Below, one piece after another: positions 25,473-37,094 of a stretch of DNA of 64,000 nucleotides. The translations under genes were made by a program, and so were the position numbers. The DNA comes from Pseudisothecium myosuroides (taxonomy: Eukaryota > Streptophyta > Bryopsida > Hypnales > Lembophyllaceae). The DNA is taken from assembly GCA_951799445.1 (NCBI GenBank), contig OX637287.1, positions 4,154,001 to 4,218,000 on the forward strand, read 5' to 3'. Within the stretch, counting starts at the first letter, position 1. Every line of letters starts with the position of its first letter. The notes under the pieces are model-generated. The model did not search any database and was not told the DNA's origin. It worked only from the letters and a program-made list of their open reading frames with translations.

Positions 25473-28400
25473 TCACATATGGATCAGAGAATGAGGCCAT
25501 AAAATGATTCGGCCATCAGCATCTTTAAGCATTTTGTGCTTGACTTGCTGTTTCCAACCGGTTGGATATGGGCACGCTTCATAGCCTCCACTCGTAGTGT
25601 ACGAACTGACTTTGATGCTACACCACCCCTCTGGGATGCCTGATGGCAGCCATGGAAATGACTTCCCCGCATTCCAACTGCTTCCAAAGAATTTAATCAC
25701 ATTGCGAAGTCATTAGTAAGTAATGGCACATGCTTTGTTAGCATCGTCATGTGTTCAGTTCATGGCAAAACAGGCATCTACGATGTCAAATAGTAAACAT
25801 GCACTTTCAACTTCCTTGGAAGAGATTGCAGAATAAGAGCACAGAATGTCACACCCATTTCAAGTTATTATTTTCTAAATAAATGCATACCTGAACGGCA
25901 GGTCATAGCACAATTGCAACTACTTCACATTCATTTTGGCTGCCAAATTTATTAGAAGAGGCAAGTGAGGTACTCACTTCCATTTTGTTCTCGTCACATA
26001 CTCGTTCACGTAGATTTCTGGCTCCTCCACTCTGTGTTCCTGTCGACGTAGCATGTTCTCTTCCTGCTTTCACTGGATCTCGCTTCAATTCTTCACTCAC
26101 CTTCCCACTGCTCCGGCAATGAAAAACAGAGTCCTTTTTCGCCTGGAATTGAAGGAGGTGCCACGTTCTCCTTCATAGCTTGTGAAACTGCCAACACCCA
26201 CACTAGTTTCTCAAAGCCAAATACCTAACAATTTTTTTTTAAGTTCCATGAATATCGTTATCTTCATCATACAATGCACGTGAAAATGTCTTGAAATTTA
26301 CCTCTTCGGACTGTATTCATGGTACCCTTCTCCTCTATCCAATGAAGTGGAACGTCGCTAAAATTGTCGAGCTCAGAAAAATGCGGCTATGTAGTCCATT
26401 AGTAGAGATTTGGGGGCATTGGAGGGCCGTTTCGGGCTTGTTCTCCAGTCTGTTCACAATGCAGTAAATGAACGTCGGGCTGCTGTCAGGCCCTAATTAC
26501 CCAAAAAAAAAAAAAAAAAAAATCGAAAAAATGACGTGGCACTTTCTCGACCACGTCGGACAGTGCGTGTGGCAGAGTTCCCAGGCCGGGAACGGCCTGG
26601 GAACTCGCAGTCTTCTACACCCCTCAAATCTCTTCTAATGATGAGAAAATTGGTTAGTTTCACATTTCGTTTCCAAATTGCCTTCCACATTTTCATTTTC
26701 AATTGACATTTCGAAGTCATCATACATGGAATTGAATGTTTTTATTTGAACCATTTAATTAGTTTTCACACTTTATTCACGAGGCAATCACTTCCAGACT
26801 CTTATGTAACCTGGATCGACCTTCACGGTTTACTATAACCATAAGCACTTAAACTGGCATGCCAATGATTCATTAATAACATTATCATTACCTTTTAGAA
26901 AGCTATATACATTTCCTTGTCCATAGTGAATTCACTCTTCAATAATAGGGGCCACAGAACTTGAAGTCACGAATGCTTACCTTCCGGGAACTTTCGAGCC
27001 ATTGCAGCTGGCTCTTGAGCTTTTTTATCTGACTATCAATGTCCTCATCCTCAGATGCCAATGACTCACCTGTCATCGGCCAATACTTCGGACTCCTCCT
27101 GGAACTTTCATGTTCACTCCCCTGTTACATGCACATGTCACAGAAAATGAAGAAGCCAATTATATAGGCAAATGTTTACCACGGCAATTCATAAGTACAA
27201 TAATTTTATTGTCCTCAAATGGCCACTGCCCATGGCCTTATCACCTTCAATTCACACAAGCAAAAGGAATCTTACCCCTGTTTTAGCACTTGCAAAAGAC
27301 TGTGGATTACTGTCTGACTTCTCACCCACCGAAATACTCTTCTTCAAATATTTGTCAACCTCCTTTTCCTCCCGCCTTCGACTCTGTTGTCATGAAAAGT
27401 GGTAGTCAGTAAATTATACTAGTTACTTCAAGAAAATCAACCAAGGAAATCAAAGTGTTGCAAAACAAAAACTCCATGTGTCAATTCATTAAGAACTGAA
27501 GCTCACCACCAACTCCAACGACAAGTCCGTTTTCTGCATCATATCTTCCTCAATCTTTTTCTTCCCTTTCCGATCATTTGGTCTGGATGTACTGGCCATT
27601 TGCTGCTTCAAAGACTTTTTGGTGATATCGACGATTTTCTCCCAGTGACTGGAACTGACTTCGCTTGGTTTTTCATTCTTCAGGCACTTGTACTTGAGCT
27701 GCATTTTTTTGTTTCGCATAAATTTAGTGGCACACTTCTCGAACATCTCCCAGGCCTTGTGAGCAAAACCTTCAAACTCCCACTCGTTCTCCAGGGCGTG
27801 CCACATGCTATCCACAACGTGCTTAGGCTGGCGGTTCATGTTCTCCTTACTAGGATCCAAACGGCTGCATTGACCACGCACTGCAGCTTTCCATTGACGT
27901 CTATGGATGCCTCTTGGATTGCATGTACCATCCACATGAATCAGATATGGTAGTTTTTTCAAAGCCTTGCGGTTACTTGTTAACTCCCTTGCCTTCTTCG
28001 CTCTACATCTATTGAGTCTCCAAGTCCGAAGTGCTCTCTGCTCAATAGTCACATTCTGTGGAAGAGGAAAATCGTCCTTCACATCGGACTCCTCTCCAGC
28101 CGAAGTTCTCATCATTTCTGGCCTTTTGTTTCGCCTCGCTGCAGCCTTGCGATAGGCTGCCAGACTCCAATTGCTTGTTAGATCATAGCCTACTGTATTC
28201 ACTGCCGATAAACCAATTGATGGGGATCCAACATTTGGCACCGAACCAGACTGAGGGCCCAGTAAAGCTCCAGTGGACTGAAACAACGCTTTCAATACCA
28301 TCTCCTGAAATTCAGTAGTTGACAGGGTCGGCATGCTGCTCGTGCCTCCTTGTTGACTTGAAGTGGGCGTGGTAAATAATTTGGTGTCACCAGATTGTCG

Positions 28401-28610
28401 AGTTTGTGTTTCTTCAAGCAAACTCTTGCTGCCATCTCCACAAAGGTCTACATATAGTCCGTATAAACTGTGAGATGACGAGTCTGAACTGAATTCTTTC
28501 TGCATCTCCCCTTCAAGCTCCATGTTCGTCACTGACCCGTGTACCTTCTCAAGTGCATGTGCAAAAGAGTAAGCTATACGGTCAAGAATACTCTCATTAC
28601 AACCTTCCAT
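25473..28610 (-). pseudogene. TNP1-like CACTA protein (plant transposase 24 type), interrupted
   Basis: The first exon 28610-27507 encodes about 368 residues: a Ser-rich N-terminus, a Lys/Arg-rich region, then a segment with KKLPYLIHVDGTCNPRG and a SSSHWEKIVDITKKSL motif, which resembles the plant Ptta/En/Spm transposase family (PF03004). Exons 27383-27276 and 27121-26981 follow with GT-AG borders and charged helical sequence. Further coding-like pieces lie at about 26200-26105 and 25700-25473, the latter ending with a stop. A MITE at 26397-26640 sits among the 3' exons, so it is probably not functional, though the first exon is open. The role in CACTA elements is binding of subterminal repeats, from family knowledge. 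Confidence 0.6.
26397..26640. mobile_element. CATTAG-family MITE, copy 1 (244 bp)
   Basis: Terminal inverted repeats are CATTAGTAGAGATTTG and CAAATCTCTTCTAATG. The interior has a run of about 20 A and the palindromic pair GACGTGGC...CCACGTC, also present in copy 2. It lies within the 3' half of the TNP1-like gene. Confidence 0.85.
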
Positions 28611-30062
28611 GTACCAAAACTAATATCACAGACACTTCAAAATTCATTGACGGTTGAGAACAACGTCTCTACATTGATGCACTTACCTTGTTGACAAAGC
28701 GTTGGACCTGCAATTCTTCAACTTAATGTTCTCTTTTTATTTCACTTTCTCCTCCTGCTGTATGTTCAGAAGACAACACAACCACTCCAGCTGCACTGCC
28801 TGCTAACTTCCTTGACTGCACTCTCTTGTTCTTCAAACTATCTATTCTTTTTCTCCGACGAAGCGACTGTGCTCCCTCTTTCCCGGTTGCTCGACTTCCT
28901 TGGCGTCGATGGCGCTGCATGTTACACTTCCCTTCGACATTGGGCAAACAGAAGTCATAGCGTGACTTCTTACATAGCAGTCAAGAACTCCACTAGGAAA
29001 AAATAATCTTTCTTTTTTCTACTTTAGCGGTACACACGAAGCATTTCTAAGGCTTCACCCTTGTACCTATGATTCTTGCTTCTATCATGAAGCTCTGTTT
29101 ATATTGCAGCCGTAAACGACGTTCCAAAATTTCTAAATTTATACCATGCATTTACTCCATGCATGGTCGTCCTCTGGAACTGATGGCTATGAAAAATAAA
29201 GTAACTCCTACTTGGACTCTGCAGTCTACATGTGGACTGTCTTTTACGCAAAGTATATCGATCCACGCAAGAAAGTGCTTGAAATCCCTCAGTCATTACT
29301 GCTACTGGACGGCAATCAGACAGTTGTCGATAAATTCACCATGCTTCATGAGCAACCGAACGCCACTTCCATAGCTATCACCTTCTTAGTAAGAGCAAAG
29401 CCTATGGATCATTCAAATCCACTGCTAATCAACAACTACACCACCAACGCTGCACTTAATACAAAATTCGAATCTGTACACACTAAATGACTTCTACAGT
29501 GACCATTGTCTAATGTACAAAGTCACTAGTGACTATTACCTGTTCGGAATCAAAGTCTCCCAAAGCATCGCATTCGCATTCCTTTCCATGTTCATCCTTT
29601 GGATTTCTTCATAATGAAATCTACTCTTTCAAGATCCCATTTAGGAAGTCAAATTGGATGCTATTCAGATCCTCGCTTCGTACCATTGCCGCTTCGTCAA
29701 CTTTCACTAACATTCTCAGTCTTTTTCTCAAGAAATGGCAGTCTTCTTCGGAAGAGCTATCTTCACATGGTCAAATATGCAAGACAAATTAAACTCTACC
29801 ACTTCAAATGTAAAGAAGTGCCATTGATTACTGCTCGATTGTTAAGACATCTGCCCGAATTGCGACTGAAAGAACTCTAAATAACAAGATATCACACTCC
29901 GTGTGAAATGGACCACGAAATTGGCCACCTCCACTGTCACTGCCACGTAGGTCCTTCTAGCCACACAAGGTGCCTCAATTCCAAGACTACGACTGCGAGG
30001 CAGAAATCACATGTCTTCTCTTCCAAAGTGTCAAGGTTCTTTTTGGTTTGCAGAGGATCGCC
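28611..30062. other. Intergenic region between divergent TNP1-like and TNP2-like genes
   Basis: About 1.45 kb separates the two start codons and probably holds both promoters. A minus-strand frame at 28723-28947 is rich in Arg/Lys and could be an upstream exon of the TNP1-like gene. A plus-strand frame at 29212-29490 has some protein-like composition but no recognisable family. Neither is strong enough to call. Confidence 0.35.
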
Positions 30063-31257
30063 ATGGAGCAAGCAAACTCGGATGCCAGCATTGGATTCTC
30101 GATTTCTGCTATGGCTCTGAACGCGCTCGAGCGGTCTCGTGCTGACCAGCGACTCCTACTCAGTTACAAATGCCCTTGCGTTCATTGCAAGGGCGGAGGT
30201 CGTCCTATCCTTCGACGAACAATCGAGAGCCACCTCCGGCGCCATGGCCGAGATCCCACCCTCTCACACTCCATGCTTGTAAGTGTCTCCGGATTCAAAC
30301 TGCGGTTGTTCATTTCTCTGTAAACCCTAATGTACAGAGTCCTACCATGTCTTCTACAATTCTTTACAGCCGGTCACTAGATTGATTACTGCACAATGCA
30401 CACATTGCTACTTTCAATTCTAATTCCCTCTCTGAATACAAGCTCGTACTGATACTACTCTTATCGCTTCTTCTTTTTTCACTCTGTCCCTCTCTTCTCA
30501 TGCTGCAAAGTTCCCATCAGTGAACTTGGAACTTTCACTCATAAATCTTATGCAATGAAATAGTGAGATCAATGTTTCAACTCAAGTACTTTTGAACTTA
30601 ATCTAACTTGCTTATTTTTTGCTATACTATAATTTCTGACTCTTGAAACCCTAAAACAGGCTCCACCACAGGGGACTCTACTTTCTTTCATACCTTTGAT
30701 GGAAATGATGATTCCTTTCTATTAAATTATTATGCCTTCCTTTTCTAGAGCAGAGCTTATCCTCTCACTATTTTCTAATTTAATTGTCGTCCTTATCTAC
30801 AGCCGGAAGACTCAGATGATACCGACATCAACTTAAGCAATTCAAATGATTCCTCGCCCCGTTCTGAGGAAGGTGCGAATGTACCAACGCATGCAGAATT
30901 TGATGAAGGAATGGATTTCTAGCGGCTCATAGCCGAATGGTTTCAAAGGGTTGACAATCGTCGACAGTGCTTTTCGGTGAGCAATGACGAACAAAATGAA
31001 AGAGGACAAACTAACGCTAAGCAGCAGATGGACGATGGTCCTGACCCTGATATAGAGGAATGGCTACATCGTAGCCAGGTTCCTCTGTATGAAGGCTCCA
31101 AGATTTCCACACTCGCTTGTGTGCTAGTGCTCATGAATTTAGCTCACCTGCATAATGTGAGCAACTCTTTCATGGACGAATTGCTTTCTTTCTTGACTTT
31201 GGATGTCCTTTCTAAACATAATGGATTACCTAAAACTAGATATGAATCTCGGAGCTA

Positions 31258-31544
31258 CATTAGGAGAGATTTGAGGGCTGGGAGGGGCCGTTTCAGGCTG
31301 TTAACGTAGCTAGGAACAGTTAGAATATAAAAATAATTAAAAAACTAAAAAAAAAATATATATATATTAAAAAAATATTTAAAAAATAAAAAATATTTAA
31401 AAAATATATATATATTTAAAAAAAATATTAAAAAATTAATTTTTTGACGTGGCACTTTCTCGGCCACGTCAGATTACTGCTCCCAGGCTGTTCCCAGGGC
31501 CAGATAACTTGCGGGCTCTTAGAGCCCTCAAATCTCTCCTAATG
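31258..31544. mobile_element. CATTAG-family MITE, copy 2 (287 bp)
   Basis: Ends are CATTAGGAGAGATTTGAGGG and CCCTCAAATCTCTCCTAATG. Removing 31258-31544 joins the transposase reading frame exactly; the site can be read as no duplication or as a 4-bp CATT duplication. The interior is an A/T-rich block followed by GACGTGGC...GGCCACGTC, as in copy 1. Confidence 0.9.
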
Positions 31545-31701
31545 CATTGATCGTTTGGGCTTGTCATTCAATTCCATTCACGCTTGTAGGAATGGGTGCA
31601 TTCTTTTTTGGAAAGACAAATCTCACCTTTCGGAATGCCCTCAGTGCAAATCGTCTAGATATGTACATGGAAGCAGCACTGTCCCTGTGAAGGTGCTCCG
31701 T

Positions 31702-33820
31702 TGTCGGGTAGAGAGGAGCGCGCTTAGGGAACACACGGGGTGTCTAGCTGCAAGTTGTTGAATGATATGGGTCGGTCTCTTGAAAACTCGAATCTTCACT
31801 TGAATCTTCACTTGATCTTCCGTTGGCCTATCCTGTAGTGGCTCTATAGGGCCAAGGGTAAGGGTGTGTGATAAGAAACAAGTCCTCGGACGGGTAAAAC
31901 GGGACGGCCAAATCACGAGCTGACCGTCCGAAAGATTGGCTCCTAAATTTCAAACCCACGGTGACCAGGAAGCGCCTTTCACCAGTGGGAACAACATAAA
32001 AGATCGACCATGTGGGTGATCAATCCCACTTCGTCGCCACAAACATAAAACGGGGCTTTATTGGATACCCACAAGCCCGCAACAGGTTTTACAAAGCAGA
32101 AAGGAAATATGCAACTAGCCTCCAAAACCGGCTGGGAATAACATAAAAGACAACGAGCCACAAGCCACAACACATTGAAGATCCCTTTAAGGATCTTCAA
32201 GTCTTCAAATCTTGAGTCTTGAGTCTTCAAACCTTCCTTCATTCGAATTTGAAGAAATCCGAACTAGTTTCAAAAGAAACTATTTCCCCACACAAGCTGC
32301 CATCTTCAAACTAGTGCCACATATGATCTACAAGCTTAAATTCTAAGTGTCTTAGCTTTTTGGAAAGCTAATAACATAATACAACTATCCTATAAATTTC
32401 AACTCAAACTAAGCTACTGTCCAAAAGTTATTAGCGAGCAAAGTAGAGGTCCTCTTCTCCCTTAGCAACCAACTACTGCTTCTTCAAAACTCAATAACTT
32501 TTGTTTAACAACTCCAAATCACAAGTGTGATAGCAATTTGGAAAGCCCTCCCTACCATCTACAACTTGTGAAAATTTCACTACAATCCAAACTACTGTCC
32601 AAAAGTTATGAGGTGTAGGGTCTCGGCTTTCTCAATTAAGAAGGCAAGAAACACCTCAAACTTTATTACTACTTAACTTTTGCATATTAAGCTCAAATCA
32701 CACAAATGAACTCATTCTAGAAAGGTGAGCTCATATTCTAACTACTCCCAAAGTTTCAACTTCAACAAAACAACTGACCCAAAGTTGTGGCCGTCGAAGT
32801 CTCGGCCTTCCTCCTCCAAGCTCAATCTTTGCTCCAAGCTTCAGCAGATGATAACTTCTCACTCCAAACTCCAAATCACAAGTTTAATATCTTCTTAGGA
32901 AGCTATAAACAAGATCTACAAACCCTCTAAGTTTCAAAATGAACAAGCAAACGACGCAAAAGTTATGGCTTGATGAAGCCTCTGCCCTCTCAATGGAAGG
33001 CCTTGGGTCTTCACAACTTCAAACCTTAATAACTTTTTGCTCACAACTTCAATTGCAACTTGCAAATACTCTATGGAAAGCTCTCATCATCAAGAATAAC
33101 ATACTCAAATTTCATTACTCAAAAATCCATGCTCCATGAGCTACATACATCACAAGTTTCGGTCCTTTCCACCTCTCCTCCACACACCCAAAACTCTCCC
33201 TTCCTACCCAACTCAAAGATTCCTCTCTCTCTTTTTCTCCCCTCTCTAAGGTGGTGGTGGGAGCACATCAGCCCATACCCCTTATCTCCCTACCTAAGAC
33301 CCCACCAAAGATCCCATCTACTTCCCTATTCACACTCATTTTTCTCTTCTAACTCCTTGGCTATTTTATTTAGTTCAAAACTATTCACACACATCTATCA
33401 AAGCCAATATAAACTAGAAATTAAAGGAAACAAATGCAAGGCAAGCAATCGTAGGATAGCCACGTGCCACTAGAGTGTTTAAAACTATCTGGAATCACTC
33501 TTCGATCGCCAAGTCGTGACCTTGGTCGGCCGGAAAGCGGTGGTCAAAGGCGTTCTGCTGGTCCGGAATCGCGGGTTCGAACCCCGATGGGACCGTCGAG
33601 CGGCGGGGCGCCACGGCTTGGCACGCTGGTGAAGAAGCAGGAAACAAAGGCCGACTGCCCGCTACCTACCCCCTGAGCTATGCTTCGCACTGTGACAAGA
33701 ATTAAAACGTGGTTCTCACCACGACCAATCCTTTTAGTTCTAATCACTCCTTTATTAAAAACAAACAAATATATATATAAATATATATATTTACATGATG
33801 GAAGGATTTCCATCAGGACA
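31702..33820. mobile_element. 2,119-bp solo LTR of an LTR retrotransposon
   Basis: The insert begins TGTCGGGTAG and ends ATCAGGACA, so it has 5'-TG...CA-3' ends and a 4-bp TGTC/GACA terminal inverted repeat. The 4-bp sequence CCGT is present on both sides (31698-31701 and 33821-33824). Removing the insert and one CCGT leaves the CACTA transposase reading frame open across the site. No second LTR, primer-binding site or gag-pol is inside, which fits a solo LTR left by recombination. It contains a degenerate ~178-bp tandem repeat. Orientation and superfamily are undetermined. Confidence 0.85.
32340..33140. repeat. Degenerate ~178-bp tandem repeat inside the solo LTR
   Basis: About five diverged units start near 32340 (partial), 32461, 32640, 32821 and 32998. 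Each carries, in order, an AACTTTTG-like word, CAAATCACAAG, a GGAAAGC word, TCTACAA, a CCAAAAGTTATG word and GTCTCGGCCTTC or a variant. Spacing is 177-181 bp. Divergence between units is high. Confidence 0.7.
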
Positions 33821-36800
33821 CCGTCACTTTCCTCTTATTCCCAGACTACTTCGAATGTATCATTGCTGAGACATTGCATCTTTGATGACATGGCATGAGA
33901 AAAATCCCTCCACAGATGGGAAGTTGCGATCTGTGTTAGACAGTCCCGCGTGGATTAAAGTGAAGGACATAGATGCTACTTTCTTTGAAAACTCGCGAAA
34001 CTTGAAGCTCGGATTAGCATTGGATGGCATGAACCCTTTTTCGGATATGTCCACTAGGCATTCCACATGGTCTGTCTTTCTCCTCAATTATAACTTGCCT
34101 GGTTGGATGGTCACAAAGCGGTTCTTTGTTATGCTTTCTTTGATTATACCAGGGAAGGAGTCAGTGAAATCTGCAAACATCAATGTGTACCTAGAACCAC
34201 TTCTTGACGAGCTGTTAGTACTCTGGGATGGAGTGCCAGTCTAGACATGTCTGAAAGTCCGCAGCCTAGAAGATTTACACTTAGAACTATGCTCCTCTGG
34301 ACTATCCATGACTATCCTGGTTATGGTTTAATATCAGGCTGTGCTACTAAGGGGTACCAAGGCTGCCCTGTTTGTGGTCCCAACGCAAACTCCCGCTTCT
34401 CCAAAAGCTTGAAGAAAAACATATTTCAAGGTCATAGACGTTATTTGCCCGATGGCCACCGTTTCAGGTTCATGACTCAAGCATTTAATGGAAGGCAAGA
34501 ACACCTTCAGAAGCCATCTAGAGTATTAAGAGCTCAACACAAGAGAAGGGGTGAGGCCAGGGAAAGATGGATTGCTACTGGAGGAGTTGTAGGGGCTCAA
34601 AGTGATCCGGTTCGAATAAATGGAGTCAAACGAAATTCCATCCTATTCAAGCTTCCATATTGGGATGTAAGTACATGTCCCATCTTCTCTTTCTCTATTG
34701 TGCATTGCTACTCATTTTGAGAAAAACTTCCGGTAGGCCTTCTTTACATTGCCACTACTACTGATCCTATTCTTTTTAAACTCCACTTTGCATTGCCATT
34801 CAAAATGTGTTCTAATTTGATTTTTCCGTGCCCTTGATGCAGAAGCTTCTTATTAGGCATGTTCTTGACCCTATGCATTGCGAGAAGAATTTCGCCGAAA
34901 ACCTCTTGAAGACAGTGTTTGGAATGAAAGATGGCCCTGCTGTTCGTGAAGATATGAAAGAATCGGGTTGCAAACCATCTCTGCATATCTGTCAAGCTGA
35001 ACCTCCACAAACGGGATTTCATGTTCCTACAGTTCCATACATCCTGTCGGAAGAAAATAAGAGGAAGTTCATCGAGAGGTTATCCAAACTGAAGGCTCCT
35101 ACAGGCTACATGTTGAATATGAAGTCCCGGATTTTCCCGGATGGTACACTTCATGGTCTTAAGAGTCACGATTACCATGTCCTCATGCAACAAATTTTTC
35201 CAGTATGCATTAGTGGTCTTTTGCCTCACCGAGTAGAGAAAGCTATCATGCACATTACTTCAGTTTTCAGAAAACTATGTTTAAAGATTGTGGACCCTGC
35301 ATTCATGGATGTAGTGAATGAGGAAGTGGCCATGGCTTTATGCTTGATAGAACGGGAATTTCCACCCTCCTTTTTTGACCCTATGACTCATTTGGTTGTG
35401 CACTTGGTGGAAGAACTTTACTTATGTGGTCCAGTGCACAACCGTTGGATGTACCCTTTGGAGAGGTACATGAAATATTTAAAGTCATATGTCCGAAACA
35501 AGGCTAGGCCAGAGGGGTGTATGGCTACTGGGAATGCTGTGGAGGTGGGGCTTGGACTCTGTACCGAATATATACTCAAGTGCGAATCAACTCGTCAACG
35601 AGTTTGGGACGCAGAGGAGGAAGCAGGAGATAGTGGAGAGGTCCCTTGCTCAGCCTTTTCTACAAGAATTTTGTCCCCGAAAGAGTGTACGTGGGCTCAT
35701 TCATGTATTCTGAGCAACTCCTCCTGCTTGGCAACATTGCGAGTGAGTTATATAAATACAAATATTCTATATGTACATGCTTTACGTTTGTGCTTGAGTC
35801 TTTCCTCGTAATTTATGAAGTTATTAGCTTCACTTCATTTTCACTTAACGGAGAGCATTCCACTTGCATTTAATGTTTGATATTAGCATTTCCTCTCTGG
35901 AATTGATCTCAGTGACTTTGTGGTTTTGTGAAATCAGGACTCATAGTCGATTGTCATTTGAGGTACAAAGCAGCAGACATGCTTACAGGCGGGGAGTCCA
36001 TCCCAGGCAGAGAAGGCGGTTGCAATACCCTCCGAACTTGGATTTGATTCTGGAGTTTTCGCTATGGCTAGAGGAAGTTGTCCAACAAGGACAGGAGAAC
36101 TTGGAAGATGTTGTCGATTTGTCCATGCCACCAAATGTTAAGACCAAGTCATTCAAGTCCATGAAAGCCTATGGAATGCATCTATGTGTGTCATCAGCTG
36201 AGAGGAACTTGGTCACATCAAATTGTGGGGTCACTGTCGCCTGTGAAACAATGCAGCAAAGCAGTCGTTTTGATACCAATCCCATATCAGGTTCTGTTAC
36301 TTATTACGGAAAATCACTGAGATATTGGAATTGGACTATGGACGACTGAAGCCAATTGTTTTGCTGTGCAATTGGATAGAGCCTATAAGAAGAGGGCCCT
36401 CACCATGCGTAAAAGAAGACAAGTATGGTTACACCTTTGTTAGAATGAGCAGACTCATGAGGAGGTCCTCGAATTCTTTTGTATTTCCATTTCAGGTTTC
36501 TCAAATTTTTTTTATGGAAGGCCTCCATGAAGAAGCCTGGTCCGCTATTCTGCATGCTGATTCCCGATCCAGCTGAGTAGTTCAGGATCTTTTGGGGAAT
36601 TGCAGTCTTTCTACCTTTGATGTAGATGGGAACTCACTCTTGCATTCCCTTTCGGAAGAAGAAGACATGGATAGAGATGACGATGATGGCGTACGTTTTG
36701 CGGGAGGGGAAACCATAACAGAAAATGATTTGATATGGGCACATGTTATTGTTCAAAATGAAGCCCAAGAAGTAGAGGAAGAGGGTTCAAAGGATGACAC

Positions 36801-37094
36801 ACTCCTTGAGTTTGGACCAGACGACAAGGGTGTGGAAAATTAAAAGCACAGAAGAGGTTGACAGTAGGTAAGGCAAAAAATTGTAGTGCACAATAATTTT
36901 ATTTCCATTGCTCTGAGCTTGCATGTAGAACATTGACGTTGTCGGTCAGGTTTTCAATGCAATAGATGGAGTGTCAAAGTTTGTGACACTTGCATTACCT
37001 GTTTTGGGTTTGGACATTGAGACCGCAACTTTGAGGTACATTCTTAAGGTAAACTACCACACAAACATGCATTCTCATTGTAGGGGTTCTAGTG

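Larger units (their letters stand above)
30063..36580 (+). pseudogene. TNP2-like CACTA transposase, multiply interrupted
   Basis: The N-terminal exon 30063-30278 has the transposase-associated Cys motif (CPCVHC) and is followed by an intron to 30802. The core begins near 30977 and contains CILFWKD...CPQCKSSRY, GLALDGMNPF, YNLPGWM, CPVCGPN, DPMHCEKN (after an intron at 34667-34842), a DUF4218 region at about 35140-35480 and a DUF4216 region at about 36120-36570. It is inactivated by a stop after residue MDF near 30920, a MITE at 31258-31544, a solo LTR at 31702-33820, a TGA at 33867-33869, a 1-nt frameshift near 34243 and another near 36325. Both insertions sit exactly between codons of a continuous frame. 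Confidence 0.85.
25043..37094. mobile_element. Degenerate CACTA (En/Spm-type) transposon, ends tentative
   Basis: A minus-strand TNP1-like gene and a plus-strand TNP2-like gene lie back to back and define a CACTA element of about 11-12 kb including later insertions. Possible ends are CACTAGAA at 25043 and its inverse TTCTAGTG ending at 37094. These are only 8 bp long with no matching 3-bp target duplication. A rival right end is TTGTAGTG at 36881-36888, closer to the last coding exon. Existence of the element is well supported; the exact ends are not. Confidence 0.5.

Noticed and set aside
29212..29490. 92-residue plus-strand frame between the divergent CACTA genes
   Set aside because: No recognisable motif, no splice link to the TNP2-like exon and short; could be chance.
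33524..33595. tRNA gene suggested by GGTTCGAACCCC at 33574
   Set aside because: The box B and T-arm look right, but the acceptor pairs only over about 4 bp and no box A lies at proper spacing. It is inside the solo LTR and probably coincidental or a relic.
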